A DNA stretch of 43,412 bases from Streptomyces triticirhizae (GTDB lineage Bacteria > Actinomycetota > Actinomycetes > Streptomycetales > Streptomycetaceae): positions 1-43,412 of the forward strand of contig NZ_RFFJ01000027.1 in assembly GCF_003696235.1 (NCBI RefSeq), given 5' to 3'. Below, in pieces: positions 23,980 through 34,905 of this stretch. Numbering within the stretch: the first letter of the stretch is position 1; each line of letters starts with the position of its first letter. The position numbers and the translations under genes are program-made. The notes under the pieces are model-generated. The model was not told where the DNA came from. It made no database searches and saw only the letters and a list, made by a program, of their open reading frames with translations.

Positions 23980-24741
23980 ATGTGGGAGATCGTGCTGGCC
24001 GGCCTGTGGGGCCTGGTCGCCGGCTCGGCGCTGCTGCTGGGCGCCGGGATCGGCTACGGGACGCGGGTGCCGCGATGGCTGATCGCCGCCGTGATGGCCT
24101 TCGGCTCGGGCGTGCTGCTCTCGGCCGTCGCGTTCGAGTTGGTGGGCGAGGCGTTCGAGCGGTCCGGGATGGCCCCGGCCGTGGTGGGCACCCTGCTCGG
24201 CGCCGGCGCCTACACCCTGGGCAACGTCTGGCTGGCCCGGCGTGGCGCCCGGCATCGCAAGCGCTCCGGGCACAGCGCCGGCCAGCGTCAGCCGTCGGAG
24301 TCCCAACAGGGCGGCTCCGGGCTGGCGTTGGCGCTGGGCGCGCTGCTGGACGGGGTGCCGGAGTCGGCCGCGATCGGGGTGAGCCTGTTGGACGGCGGGG
24401 CGGTGTCCACGGTGACGGTGGTCGCGGTGGTGCTGAGCAATGTGCCCGAGGGCCTGTCCAGCGCGGCGGGGATGCGGCGCTCCGGCCGGGGCGCCCGCTA
24501 TGTCTTCGGGGTCTGGGGCACCATCGCGGCGGTCAGCGCGCTCTCGGCGCTGCTGGGGTACGCGGTGGTGGGCTCCTTCCCCGACGCGGTGGTCGCGGCG
24601 GCGACGTCGGTGGCGGCCGGGGCCATCCTGGCGATGGTCGCGGACACCATGATCCCGGAGGCGTTCGACGACGCGCAGCTGGCCATCGGCCTGATCCTGG
24701 TCTGCGGCTTCCTGCTGTCGTTCGGCCTGTCGCACGCCTGA
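23980..24741 (+). CDS. ZIP-family divalent metal transporter
   Basis: The 253-residue protein has eight predicted membrane helices and a basic, hydrophilic loop near residues 85-108 (RRGARHRKRSGHS), as in ZIP proteins. The pore motifs are LDGVPES (about 125-131, with Glu where His-Ser/Glu ligands usually occur) and NVPEGLSS (about 151-158). It should carry zinc or another divalent metal across the cytoplasmic membrane; direction and ion cannot be read from the sequence. AGGCAGGCGG stands before the ATG. It is divergent from the endonuclease gene. Confidence 0.84.
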   Translation: MWEIVLAGLWGLVAGSALLLGAGIGYGTRVPRWLIAAVMAFGSGVLLSAVAFELVGEAFERSGMAPAVVGTLLGAGAYTLGNVWLARRGARHRKRSGHSAGQRQPSESQQGGSGLALALGALLDGVPESAAIGVSLLDGGAVSTVTVVAVVLSNVPEGLSSAAGMRRSGRGARYVFGVWGTIAAVSALSALLGYAVVGSFPDAVVAAATSVAAGAILAMVADTMIPEAFDDAQLAIGLILVCGFLLSFGLSHA

Positions 24742-24886
24742 CGGGCGGCCGGGGCATGGCGGGCGGGGCAACGCGGAGGCGTGGTGGCTACCCTGGCGGG
24801 ACATGATCGACGGTGACCGTCCCTGAACGGACGCGCACCGGTAGAGAGCGATCGCCTTCCGGGGATCGCCTATCGGAGGAGGAGCA

Positions 24887-25717
24887 GTGCCGGCCGCCCC
24901 CCACCACACCCTCAACGACGACCATCCGTTGCCCGCCGTGGGCTTCGGGACCTATCCGCTGAGCGACGCCGAGGCCGAACGTTCCGTCGCCGACGCGATC
25001 CAGCAGGGCTACCGACTGATCGACACGGCCGTCAACTACCGCAACGAGACCGGCGTCGGGCGCGGCATCGCCGCATCGGGGGTGCCGCGCGAGGAACTCG
25101 TCGTCACCACCAAGCTGCCGGGCCGCCACCACGGCTACCAGGAGACGCTGGCCTCGTTCGAGGAGTCCAGGTCCCGGCTGGGCCTGGAGTATGTCGACCT
25201 GTATCTGATCCACTGGCCCAACCCGAGCGTGGACCGCTATGTCGACGCCTGGCGCGCGATGGTCAAGCTGCGGGACGAGGGGCTGGTGCGCTCGGTGGGC
25301 GTCTCCAACTTCACGCCGGCGCATCTGACGCGGCTGCGCGAGGAGACCGGGGTGGTGCCGGCGGTCAACCAGATCGAGCTGCACCCGCTGCTGCCGCAGG
25401 ACGAGGCGCGCGCCTTCCACGCCCGCCAGGGCATCGTCACCGAGAGCTGGAGCCCGCTGGGCCGGGGCAGCGACCTGCTGAAGGACGAGCGGATCGGGGA
25501 GATCGCCCGGGCGCACGGGGTGACCCCGGCCCAGGTGATCCTGCGCTGGCACCTGCAACTGTCGGCGGTGCCGATCCCGAAGTCGGCGGATCCGGAGCGC
25601 CGACGGGGCAACATCGATATCTTCGGGTTCTCGCTCGACGCCGAGGAGATGGCCGCCGTCGCCGACCGCCCACACCGGCGGTTGGGCGGCGATCCCGACC
25701 ACCACGAGGAGATGTGA
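24887..25717 (+). CDS. Aldo/keto reductase
   Basis: The 276-residue protein is a TIM-barrel NADPH oxidoreductase of the diketogluconate-reductase-like group. The family signatures are VGFGTYPL, the catalytic DTAVNYRNE (Asp and Tyr near 47-52), TTKLPG (catalytic Lys), LIHWPNP (catalytic His), GVSNF, NQIELHPLLPQ, and the cofactor segment IPKSADPERRRGN. It should reduce small aldehydes or keto sugars in the cytoplasm. The GTG at 24887 has GGAGGAG directly upstream. Direct repeats GATCGCC (24850 and 24864 regions) occur in the leader. gnd follows 143 bases later on the same strand. Confidence 0.9.
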   Translation: MPAAPHHTLNDDHPLPAVGFGTYPLSDAEAERSVADAIQQGYRLIDTAVNYRNETGVGRGIAASGVPREELVVTTKLPGRHHGYQETLASFEESRSRLGLEYVDLYLIHWPNPSVDRYVDAWRAMVKLRDEGLVRSVGVSNFTPAHLTRLREETGVVPAVNQIELHPLLPQDEARAFHARQGIVTESWSPLGRGSDLLKDERIGEIARAHGVTPAQVILRWHLQLSAVPIPKSADPERRRGNIDIFGFSLDAEEMAAVADRPHRRLGGDPDHHEEM

Positions 25718-25860
25718 GTCGGCCACCCCTCCCGCCCCGCACGGGCCAGGCGGCGCCACCAGCGCCGCGTCGTCCCCGCACGGCCGGGGCGCGGCCGAGC
25801 GTTCCGTCCCGACCGGGCCCATCCGGTCGGTGACCATTCCACTATGGGAGTTGATTGAAG

Positions 25861-27297
25861 ATGGCTGGGCAGGCCCAGATCGGGGTCACGGGGCTGGCGG
25901 TGATGGGCCGCAACCTCGCCCGGAACCTCGCGCGTCATGGCCACACGGTGGCGGTGCACAACCGAACGGCCACCAGGACGCGGGAGTTGGTCAAGGAGTT
26001 CGGCCACGAGGGCACGTTCGTGCCGGCCGAGTCGGCCGAGGAGTTCGTCGCCTCGCTGGAGCGGCCACGGCGGATCGTGGTGATGGTCAAGGCGGGCGCG
26101 CCCACCGACGCGGTGATCGACGAGTTCGCGCCGCTGCTGGAGCCCGGCGACATGATCATGGACGGGGGCAACGCGCACTACGAGGACACCCGCCGCCGGG
26201 AGGCCGCGCTGAGGGAGCGGGGGCTGCACTTCGTCGGCTGCGGCATCTCCGGCGGTGAGGAGGGCGCGCTGCACGGGCCGAGCATCATGCCGGGCGGCTC
26301 GCGCGAGTCCTACGAGGCGCTGGGCCCGCTGCTGGAGAGCATCGCCGCCCAGGTGGACGGCGAGCCGTGCTGCGCCCACATCGGCCCCGACGGCGCCGGG
26401 CACTTCGTCAAGATGGTGCACAACGGCATCGAGTACGCCGACATGCAGCTGATCGCCGAGGCGTACGACCTGCTGCGCCGGGTCGCGGGCTACGAGCCGG
26501 AGCGGATCGCGGAGATCTTCCGCACCTGGAACGAGGGCCGGCTGGACTCGTATCTGATCGAGATCACCGCGCGGGTGCTGGCGCACCGGGACGCCGCCAC
26601 GGGCAAGCCGTTCGTGGACGTGGTGCTGGACCAGGCCGAGCAGAAGGGCACCGGGCGTTGGACGGTGCAGACGGCGCTCGACCTGGGCGTTCCGGTCTCC
26701 GGCATCGCCGAGGCGGTCTTCGCGCGCGGCCTGTCGGGCCACGCCGAGCTGCGGAAGGCGGCCCGTTCGCTGCCCGGGCCCGACCGCCCGGAGCTGCACC
26801 CGGACGACGCGGCGCGCTTCGCCGACCAGGTGGAACAGGCGCTCTACGCCTCGAAGATCGTGGCCTACGCGCAGGGCTGGCAGCTGATCCAGGCCGGCAG
26901 CGAGGAGTACGGCTGGGACATCGACCTGGCGTCGGTGGCCGCGATCTGGCGCGGCGGCTGCATCATCAGGGCGCGGTTCCTCAACGGCATCCGTCGGGCG
27001 TTCGGCGAGGGGGAGGCGCCGGTGACGCTGCTGACCGACGAGCTGTTCGCCGAGGACCTGGCCTCGGCGCAGAACGCGTGGCGTCATGTGGTCGCGCGCG
27101 CCACCGAGTTGGGCGTTCCGGCGCCGGGCTTCTCGGCGGCGCTGGCCTACTACGACGCGCTGCGCGCCGACCGGCTGCCGGCCGCGCTGATCCAGGGTCA
27201 GCGGGACTACTTCGGCGCCCACACCTATCTGCGGGTGGACCGGCCGGGCAGCTTCCACACGCTCTGGGGCGACGACCGCTCCGAGGTGGCGGGCTGA
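25861..27297 (+). CDS. gnd: 6-phosphogluconate dehydrogenase (decarboxylating), NADP-type
   Basis: The 478-residue protein is of the usual length for this enzyme, which converts 6-phosphogluconate to ribulose-5-phosphate and CO2. The N-terminal nucleotide motif is GVTGLAVMGRNLA, then HNRTATRTRELV with the basic residues that suit NADP. GCGISGGEEGA, HFVKMVHNGIEY (catalytic Lys and substrate ligands) and the signature LDQAEQKGTGRWT complete the active site. I chose ATG 25861 with GGGAG ten bases upstream; a TTG at 25855 is an alternative. The aldo/keto reductase gene is upstream in the same direction. A very strong hairpin follows the gene. Confidence 0.95.
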   Translation: MAGQAQIGVTGLAVMGRNLARNLARHGHTVAVHNRTATRTRELVKEFGHEGTFVPAESAEEFVASLERPRRIVVMVKAGAPTDAVIDEFAPLLEPGDMIMDGGNAHYEDTRRREAALRERGLHFVGCGISGGEEGALHGPSIMPGGSRESYEALGPLLESIAAQVDGEPCCAHIGPDGAGHFVKMVHNGIEYADMQLIAEAYDLLRRVAGYEPERIAEIFRTWNEGRLDSYLIEITARVLAHRDAATGKPFVDVVLDQAEQKGTGRWTVQTALDLGVPVSGIAEAVFARGLSGHAELRKAARSLPGPDRPELHPDDAARFADQVEQALYASKIVAYAQGWQLIQAGSEEYGWDIDLASVAAIWRGGCIIRARFLNGIRRAFGEGEAPVTLLTDELFAEDLASAQNAWRHVVARATELGVPAPGFSAALAYYDALRADRLPAALIQGQRDYFGAHTYLRVDRPGSFHTLWGDDRSEVAG

Positions 27298-27319
27298 CGC
27301 GCCGGTAGGAGAACAGGCC

Positions 27320-27362
27320 GGCGGGGGCGGACGTTCGAGGTGGCCGAACGTTCGCCCCCGCC
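27320..27362. terminator. 18-bp hairpin between gnd and GH1 gene
   Basis: GGCGGGGGCGGACGTTCG (27320-27337) pairs with CGAACGTTCGCCCCCGCC (27345-27362), with one G-U wobble and a seven-base loop. It lies between convergent genes and should stop transcription from both sides. Confidence 0.85.
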
Positions 27363-27407
27363 GTTTCCCTGGGAGATGTGGTCTGGTGGTTGTGGCGCGG
27401 CGGCCGG

Positions 27408-28832
<1,425 letters not shown>

Positions 28833-28852
28833 GACGCTTGTGGTCGCTCCTG

Positions 28853-29848
28853 TCAGTGGTCGGCGTGCAGCCAGCAGGCGACGGTCCGTGAGCCGTCCCC
28901 CGGGACCGGTTCCAGCGCGGGCACTCGCTGGTCGCAGGGCTCGAACGCCTTGGGACAGCGCGGGTGGAAGGCGCAGCCAGGGGGCATCGCCGTGAGGTCG
29001 GGCGGCGATCCCGGGATGCCGGTGAGTTCCCTGCGCGGCCCGTGCAGCGCGGGGAAGGAGTGCAACAGGCCGTGGCTGTAGGGGTGGTGGGCGGTCTGGT
29101 AGATCTCCTTGGCCGCCGCCTCCTCGACGATCCGGCCCCCGTACATGATCGCGATCCGGTCGGAGAACTCGATCAGCAGCGAGATGTCGTGGGTGATGAA
29201 GACGACCGAGAAGTCCAGCTCGCGGCGGAGCCGGGACAGCTGCTTGAGGATCTGGCGCTGCATCACCACGTCCAGCGCGGTGGTCGGCTCGTCCAGGATC
29301 ACGATCTCGGGGTCCAGGGCGAGCGCCATGGCGATCATGACCCGCTGCCGCATCCCGCCCGAGAGCTGGTGCGGATAGCTGGCCAGCCGGTCGGCCGAGA
29401 TGCCGACCAGGGACAGCAACGAGGCGGCCCGCTTCTGCCGTTGGGCCGAGGTCATGTCGGGCCGGTGCGCCTTGAGCACGTCGGTGAGCTGGGAGCGCAC
29501 CGTGTGCACCGGGTTGAGGGAGTTCATCGCGCCCTGGAACACCAGCGAGATCTCGGACCAACGGAAGGCCCGCAGCTGCTCGGAGTCCAGCGACAGGATG
29601 TCGATGTCGGTGCCCTGCCGGGGGTGGTAGCGGACCTCGCCACCGGTGATCACGCCGGGCGGGGACAGCAGCCGGGTGACGGCGTAGGCCAGCGTCGACT
29701 TGCCGGAGCCCGACTCGCCGGCCAGTCCCAGGACCTCGCCCCGGTGCAGGGTGAGGTTGATGTCGCGCACGGCGTGCACGGCCTTCTCGCCCAGCCCGTA
29801 GTTGACGTTCAGTCCGGAGATCTCCAGGACGGGTGGGGTGCTGCTCAT
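28853..29848 (-). CDS. ABC transporter ATPase, DppD/OppD type
   Basis: The 331-residue protein is a peptide-importer-type ATPase with Walker A GESGSGKS (about 45-52), Q-loop VFQGAMNSLNP, signature LSGGMRQRVMIAMAL, Walker B IVILDEPTTALD, and FITHD. The C-terminal [14 protein letters not shown] motif, with its Cys residues, is the oligopeptide/dipeptide transporter C-terminal region that often holds an iron-sulphur site. Its ATG overlaps the stop of the permease gene in an ATGA arrangement, indicating translational coupling. It pairs with the other ATPase of the operon to form a heterodimer. Confidence 0.9.
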   Translation of the reverse strand: MSSTPPVLEISGLNVNYGLGEKAVHAVRDINLTLHRGEVLGLAGESGSGKSTLAYAVTRLLSPPGVITGGEVRYHPRQGTDIDILSLDSEQLRAFRWSEISLVFQGAMNSLNPVHTVRSQLTDVLKAHRPDMTSAQRQKRAASLLSLVGISADRLASYPHQLSGGMRQRVMIAMALALDPEIVILDEPTTALDVVMQRQILKQLSRLRRELDFSVVFITHDISLLIEFSDRIAIMYGGRIVEEAAAKEIYQTAHHPYSHGLLHSFPALHGPRRELTGIPGSPPDLTAMPPGCAFHPRCPKAFEPCDQRVPALEPVPGDGSRTVACWLHADH

Positions 29849-30912
29849 GCCTGGTCGTCCTTCCGGATGGTGCCCTGCGGAGCGCTGCCCGGCGGCGGGG
29901 CCGGTGCCGGCACCCTGGCCGGCGAGCCGGCCTGGGCCACGCCCGCCGGGACGCCCGGCTGGTCCCGCAGCACGGGCGTGAAGCCGACGCGCATCGTGAC
30001 GCTGCGGTCCGCCTTCTCGTTGCGCAGCCTCGGGTTGATGAACTCGTCGATGCCGTAGTTGATCAGCGCCAGCGATGTGCCCAGCAGCGCGATGCACAGC
30101 CCGGCGGGAACGAACCACCACCAGGCGTCCTGGGCCAGCGCCTGGTTGTTCTGCGCCCAGAACAGCACCGTGCCCCAGTTCCACTCGGAGATGTCGGCGA
30201 TGCCGATGAAGGCCAGGGTGATGTTGGAGAGCACCGCGAAGATGACCGTGCCGATGAAGCCGGTGGCGATCACCGGGGTCAGGTTGGGCAGCAGCTCGAA
30301 GACGATGATCCGCCAGGTGGACTCGCCGGTGGCGCGGGCGGCCTGGACGTAGTCCCGGTTGCGCAGCGAGAGCGTCTGCGCCCGCAGCACCCGCGCGCCC
30401 CAGGCCCAGGAGGTCAGGCCGATCACGGCCGCTATCGTCAGGTCGTTGGTCTCGGGCAGGAAGCTGGTGATGATGATGATCAGCGGCAGCCCGGGGATGA
30501 CCAGGAAGATGTTGCTCAACGAGGAGAGCGCGTCGTCGCCGAAGCCGCCCAGATAGCCGGCGGTCACCCCGATCAACACGCCCAGCACGGTGGCCAGTAC
30601 GGCGGCCACGAAGCCCACCACCAGCACGCCCCTGGTGCCGACCAGGATCTGCGAGAAGATGTCCTGCCCGGTCTGGGTGGTGCCGAAGGGGTGGTCCCAG
30701 GACGGCGAGGCCATGATGTTGGGGCCGCGCGCCGAGGGGTCGTAGGGCGCGAGCGCGTCGCCGAAGATGGCGAGCAGCACGAAGAAGCCGAGGATGGACA
30801 GGCCGACGAGGGTCTTGCCGTTGCGCAGGAAGCGCAGCTTGTCGCGGCGCGGCGCCGATGCGTCGGTGTCGGCCGCGGCGACGACGGCCGACTCGGATGC
30901 CTGGAGCGCCAT
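29845..30912 (-). CDS. ABC transporter permease, DppC/OppC type
   Basis: The 355-residue protein has a polar N-terminal tail, an OppC-type first helix (GKTLVGLSILGFFVLLAIFGDALAPYDP read in parts), the segment HPFGTTQTGQDIFSQILVGTR, and five further membrane helices. The EAA-like loop is AARATGESTWRIIVFELLPN. A long C-terminal tail rich in Pro and Ala is unusual for the family. I chose the ATG at 30912, with GGGAGG about ten bases upstream; a GTG at 30921 would overlap the previous stop but sits against the ribosome binding site. Confidence 0.88.
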   Translation of the reverse strand: MALQASESAVVAAADTDASAPRRDKLRFLRNGKTLVGLSILGFFVLLAIFGDALAPYDPSARGPNIMASPSWDHPFGTTQTGQDIFSQILVGTRGVLVVGFVAAVLATVLGVLIGVTAGYLGGFGDDALSSLSNIFLVIPGLPLIIIITSFLPETNDLTIAAVIGLTSWAWGARVLRAQTLSLRNRDYVQAARATGESTWRIIVFELLPNLTPVIATGFIGTVIFAVLSNITLAFIGIADISEWNWGTVLFWAQNNQALAQDAWWWFVPAGLCIALLGTSLALINYGIDEFINPRLRNEKADRSVTMRVGFTPVLRDQPGVPAGVAQAGSPARVPAPAPPPGSAPQGTIRKDDQA

Positions 30913-30917
30913 GACCG

Positions 30918-31898
30918 TCACGCCTCCCTTCGGGTTCGCGGGTCGAGCAGCAGGTAGATGAGGTCGGCCACCAGGTTCGCGGCCAGCACCGCGAGGGTGA
31001 TGATCAGGAAGACCCCCTGCATCAGCGGGTAGTCCTTGGCGCCGACGCCCTGGAAGAGCACGAAGCCGATGCCGGGATAGGAGAAGACCATCTCCACCAG
31101 CAGGGTGCCGCCGACGATGAAGCCCAGCGAGAGCGCGAAGTTGGAGATGCTCGGCAGGATCGCGTTCCTGGCGGCGTAGGAGAACATCACGCGCCGCTCC
31201 GGCAGGCCCTTGGCCTGGGCGACCAGCACGTAGTCCTCGGCCGAGACGGAGACCATCATGTTCCGCATCCCGAGAATCCAGCCGGCGATGGCGCTGACGA
31301 CGATGGTCAGGGCCGGCAGGGTGCCGTGGTAGATGGTGCTGGAGATGAACGGCCAGTCGAAGGCCGGCACCAGGCTGTTGTCATAGCCGCCGGAGGCCGG
31401 GAAGACCGACCACTGCACGGCGAAGACGGCGATGGCGATCAGGCCGAGCCAGAAGTACGGGATGGCCGAGAGGAACGTGGTGACCGGCAGCATGTTGTCC
31501 ACCCAGGAGCCGCGCTTCCAGCCGGCGTAGACGCCGATCGCGGTGCCCAGCAGGAAGCTGAGCAGGGTGGTCAGGCCCATCAGGCCCAGGGTCCACGGGA
31601 GGCTCTGGCTGATGATCTCGGAGACGCCGGTCGGGAAGTAGGTGAACGAGGTGCCCAGGTCGCCCTGGAAGAGGTTGCCCCAGTAGTCGAGGTACTGCTG
31701 CCAGACGGACTCCTCGTTGTCCAGGCCGAACAGGGTGCGCAGCGAGTCGATCGCCTTGCTGTCCAACTGCCCGGCGTAGCGCGTGATCAGCGACGCGACG
31801 GGGTCCCCCGGCATCAGCCGGGGGATGAAGAAGTTGATGGTGATGGCGGCCCAGGCGGTGAAGAGGTAGAAGCCGAGCCGCTGGATCAGATACCTCAC
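30918..31898 (-). CDS. ABC transporter permease, DppB/OppB type
   Basis: The 326-residue protein begins [19 protein letters not shown], a classic OppB-type first helix, with the [14 protein letters not shown] motif next. Five further membrane helices and the loop [24 protein letters not shown] follow. The GTG at 31898 overlaps the stop of the first ATPase gene and has AGGAGG seven bases upstream, so start choice and coupling are both well supported. It forms the channel together with the DppC-type permease. Confidence 0.9.
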   Translation of the reverse strand: MRYLIQRLGFYLFTAWAAITINFFIPRLMPGDPVASLITRYAGQLDSKAIDSLRTLFGLDNEESVWQQYLDYWGNLFQGDLGTSFTYFPTGVSEIISQSLPWTLGLMGLTTLLSFLLGTAIGVYAGWKRGSWVDNMLPVTTFLSAIPYFWLGLIAIAVFAVQWSVFPASGGYDNSLVPAFDWPFISSTIYHGTLPALTIVVSAIAGWILGMRNMMVSVSAEDYVLVAQAKGLPERRVMFSYAARNAILPSISNFALSLGFIVGGTLLVEMVFSYPGIGFVLFQGVGAKDYPLMQGVFLIITLAVLAANLVADLIYLLLDPRTRREA

Positions 31899-33031
31899 GC
31901 CGATGCCTCCTGGGGCGCGGGCCGCTCGGGGGCGTCCTCGGCGTACAGCCAGCAGGCCGCCCACTGGCCGTCGGCCAGGTCGAAGCGGGGCGGCACCTGG
32001 GTGCGGCAGCGCTCCATCGCCTTGGGGCAGCGGGGGTGGAAGCGGCAGCCGCTGGGCGGGGAGATCAGGCTCGGCGGCTCGCCGGCCGTCTCGCTCTCCT
32101 CCTCCTCGACGACGACCTCGCCGCCGGCCGGGTCGACCGTGGTGGCGGCGCTGTGGTCGGCGACGATCCGGTCCGGGTCGGGCGCCGACGAGGTCAGCAG
32201 CTGGGTGTAGGGGTGGGCGGGCCGCTGGGTGACGGTCTCGCTGTCGCCGCCCTCGACCATCCGGCCGGCGTACATCACCAGCGTCTCGTCGGCGAAGTAC
32301 CGGGCCGAGGCGATGTCGTGGGTGATGTAGAGGATGGCGAGGTTGAGGCGCTCCTTGAGGTCGCGCAGCAGGTTGAGGATGCCGAGACGGATCGAGACGT
32401 CCAGCATCGAGACGGGCTCGTCGGCCAGGAGCACGGACGGGTCGGCCGCCATGGCGCGGGCGATGGCGACGCGCTGCCGCTGGCCGCCGGACAGCTCGTG
32501 CGGGAAGGAGTCGAGATACCGCTCGGGCGGGGTGAGGTGGACCCGCTCCAGCAGCTGGGCGAGGGCCTGCTCCAGGTCCTTGGCGGTGCGCCCGGCGCGG
32601 TTGTGGATGCGCAGCGCGCGGGTGAGGTGGTACCGCACGGTGTGCGTGGGGTTGAGCGAGCCGAACGGGTCCTGGAATATCAGCTGGACCTGGCGACAGT
32701 AGGCGCGGAAGGCGCGGCCCTGGCCGACCTTGGTGGGCTTGCCGTGCAGCAGCAGCTGCCCACCGCTGGTCGGGTACAGCTGCGCCAGCAGTCGGGCGAT
32801 GGTGGACTTGCCCGAGCCGGATTCGCCCACCACGGCGGTGACGGAGCCGCGGCGGAGCTTGAGGGAGACGTCGTCCACCGCGTGCACGACCGGGCGGTTG
32901 CGGTCGGCGAAGTTGCGCAGCGTGCGGCGAACGGCGAAGTGCTTGCTGATGGCGCGTGCCTCAAGGACCACTTCGCCTTCGCTGGGCGGGCTGTTGGTCG
33001 CTGTGCCGGGCGGGTCGGGAGTCTTGGCCAT
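31895..33031 (-). CDS. ABC transporter ATPase, DppF/OppF type
   Basis: The 378-residue protein has Walker [10 protein letters not shown]-loop [15 protein letters not shown], signature [15 protein letters not shown], Walker [13 protein letters not shown] and YITHD. The C-terminal [15 protein letters not shown] motif again marks the peptide-type subfamily. An acidic insert ([14 protein letters not shown]) before that motif is not typical. AGGA lies about thirteen bases before the ATG at 33031, which is long; no closer in-frame start has a better site. The gene follows the binding-protein gene across a large hairpin. Confidence 0.9.
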   Translation of the reverse strand: MAKTPDPPGTATNSPPSEGEVVLEARAISKHFAVRRTLRNFADRNRPVVHAVDDVSLKLRRGSVTAVVGESGSGKSTIARLLAQLYPTSGGQLLLHGKPTKVGQGRAFRAYCRQVQLIFQDPFGSLNPTHTVRYHLTRALRIHNRAGRTAKDLEQALAQLLERVHLTPPERYLDSFPHELSGGQRQRVAIARAMAADPSVLLADEPVSMLDVSIRLGILNLLRDLKERLNLAILYITHDIASARYFADETLVMYAGRMVEGGDSETVTQRPAHPYTQLLTSSAPDPDRIVADHSAATTVDPAGGEVVVEEEESETAGEPPSLISPPSGCRFHPRCPKAMERCRTQVPPRFDLADGQWAACWLYAEDAPERPAPQEASA

Positions 33032-33066
33032 GACGGTGTGTTTTTCCTGTCGTACGTCGGCGAGAG

Positions 33067-33119
33067 CGCCCGCCCCCACCGCCTGGGGCGTGGGGGTGGA
33101 TGTGCGGTGGGGGCGGGCG
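33067..33119 (-). terminator. Intercistronic 16-bp hairpin after the binding-protein gene
   Basis: CGCCCGCCCCCACCGC (33067-33082) pairs perfectly with GCGGTGGGGGCGGGCG (33104-33119) around 21 bases. It lies inside the operon, 28 bases past the binding-protein stop. Such hairpins usually stabilise the upstream message or let only part of transcription through, giving excess binding protein over transporter. Confidence 0.7.
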
Positions 33120-33146
33120 GGCTTGGTGGCCTCGTTGCTGTGGGCG

Positions 33147-34838
33147 TCAGCCGTCGGCCGGTTCCAGGTTGAGCACGACCTCAAGGGCGTTGCGCTGGGT
33201 CGGCTGCGGCGGCGCGTAGGGGTCCTCCTCCGACGGCCAGCCAACCCAGTTCTGGGTGCTGTACTCGGCGCCGACGGGAGAGGCGACGGTCGGGATCATC
33301 GGCACCTCCTCGACGAAGATCCGCTGAAGCTCGTTCAGCGCCTCGGTGCGGGCCTCGTCGTCGGTGGCGTTGGCGTACTCCCGCAGCGCGTCGCCGGCCT
33401 CCGGGGAGTTGAAGCGCCCGAAGTTGCCGCCGGGGGACGCCTCGCCGATCGGCTGGAGCAGCGCGTCGTCCATCACGTGCTGGTAGGTGTCGTACGGGGT
33501 GGCGCCGCCGTTGGTCCAGTGCAGGGTGGCGTCGAAGCCGCCGGCGTCGACCGAGTTGCGCCAGCCGTCGACGGTCGCGGTCTCGACGGACGCCTCGATG
33601 CCGATCTCGGCCAGGTTGTCGGAGATCACCGACAGCGAGGTCAGGTAGTCCGACCAGCCCGCCGGGTCGACCAGCGACATGGTGACCGGCTCGCCCTCGG
33701 GCGTCAGCAGCGCGTCGCCATCGAAGGTGTAGCCGTTCTCCTCCAGCAGGGCGCGGGCGCCCTCGACGTCGCGCTCGTGCACCACGCCCTGGTACTCGGG
33801 CGCCAGGAAGGCTTCGCCGGCCGGCAGCGGCAGGCCGGTGGGGCTCTCCACCACGGGGAACGCGCCGGCGTGGCCCTGCTCGTGGATGGCCTGGCGGTCG
33901 ATGACCATGTTCATCGCCTGACGCAGCACCACGTCGTCGAACGGCTCACGCTCGGTGTTGATCCACAGGCCGTGAATGCCCAGGCCGGTGGGGAACCAGA
34001 GGTTGAAGTTGTCCGGGTCGTGGGAGAGGTAGACGTCCTCGAAGTTCGGGATGAAGACGTAGGACCACTCCAGCTCGCCGTTGGCCAGCGCCGTGGTCGC
34101 CGCGTTGTTGTCGTTGTAGCCGGTGTAGCGCAGCTCCTCGACCTCGGGCAGGTCCTGCCAGTACTCGTCGCGCCGGGTCAGGGTGATGGTCTGTGGCGTG
34201 AAGGTCTTCAGGGTGTAGGGGCCGGTCCCGACGGGCTCCTGGTCCTCGTAGGTCTCCGGGTTGTCGACCTGGGACCATATGTGCTCGGGAACGATGTAGG
34301 TCTGGTAGATCTTGACCTGGTTGACAAACTGGGAGGACGAGAAGGTCACGGTGACCGTGTTGCCCTCCTGCGTGATCTCCTCGAAGGGGATGGCGCCGGC
34401 GTTGAGGCCGGCGTGGTCCTTCAGCAGCTGGAAGGTGAAGGCGACGTCCTCGGCGGTGAACTCCTCGCCGTCGGACCACGTCGGGCCCTCACGGACGGTC
34501 AGCACCAGCTCGGTGAAGTCCTCGTTCCAGGACCACTGTTCGGCGAGCCAGGGCTTGCCCTCCTCCTCGGGGGCGATGCCGTTGGTCATCACCAGCGGTT
34601 CGTAGATCATGGCGCGGTAGCCGAGCGAGGCGCTCGCCGAGGTCTCCAGCAGCGGGTTGCTGTTGTTGGCCTGCGGGCCGTTGGGCATCCCCACGGTCAG
34701 AACGCCGTTGCCGCCGCTGCTGCCGCCGTTGTTGTTCCGGTTGCTGTTGGCGTCGGAACACGCGGCCAACAGCGAGAGGGACAGCACAACTCCCGTCGCC
34801 ACAGCAAGGGTTCTGCGGGATCGTGATTGGACTCTCAC
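33147..34838 (-). CDS. Family-5 solute-binding lipoprotein (Dpp/Opp type), probable oligosaccharide binder
   Basis: The 563-residue precursor has a lipobox LAAC (Cys27) and a Ser/Asn/Gly-rich linker after it, so it is probably membrane-anchored. The family-5 fold is shown by [39 protein letters not shown], here quoted only in part as [16 protein letters not shown], by PVGTGPYTL and by [15 protein letters not shown]. Family 5 includes peptide binders but also sugar binders such as those of Thermotoga. The GH1 gene and LacI regulator in the operon favour a beta-linked oligosaccharide. The GTG at 34838 has GGGAG eight bases upstream. Confidence 0.88.
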   Translation of the reverse strand: MRVQSRSRRTLAVATGVVLSLSLLAACSDANSNRNNNGGSSGGNGVLTVGMPNGPQANNSNPLLETSASASLGYRAMIYEPLVMTNGIAPEEEGKPWLAEQWSWNEDFTELVLTVREGPTWSDGEEFTAEDVAFTFQLLKDHAGLNAGAIPFEEITQEGNTVTVTFSSSQFVNQVKIYQTYIVPEHIWSQVDNPETYEDQEPVGTGPYTLKTFTPQTITLTRRDEYWQDLPEVEELRYTGYNDNNAATTALANGELEWSYVFIPNFEDVYLSHDPDNFNLWFPTGLGIHGLWINTEREPFDDVVLRQAMNMVIDRQAIHEQGHAGAFPVVESPTGLPLPAGEAFLAPEYQGVVHERDVEGARALLEENGYTFDGDALLTPEGEPVTMSLVDPAGWSDYLTSLSVISDNLAEIGIEASVETATVDGWRNSVDAGGFDATLHWTNGGATPYDTYQHVMDDALLQPIGEASPGGNFGRFNSPEAGDALREYANATDDEARTEALNELQRIFVEEVPMIPTVASPVGAEYSTQNWVGWPSEEDPYAPPQPTQRNALEVVLNLEPADG

Positions 34839-34905
34839 GGGTTAGCTCCCAGGGTGATCATTCATGGTTGTGAAATGTGGGCGGATGACGAGCTGGGGGG
34901 ACGGG

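Noticed and set aside
28850..28875. CTGTCAGTG as a second PafBC-like promoter
   Set aside because: It lies at the end of the ATPase coding sequence, and the TAGnnT element is missing at the right distance.
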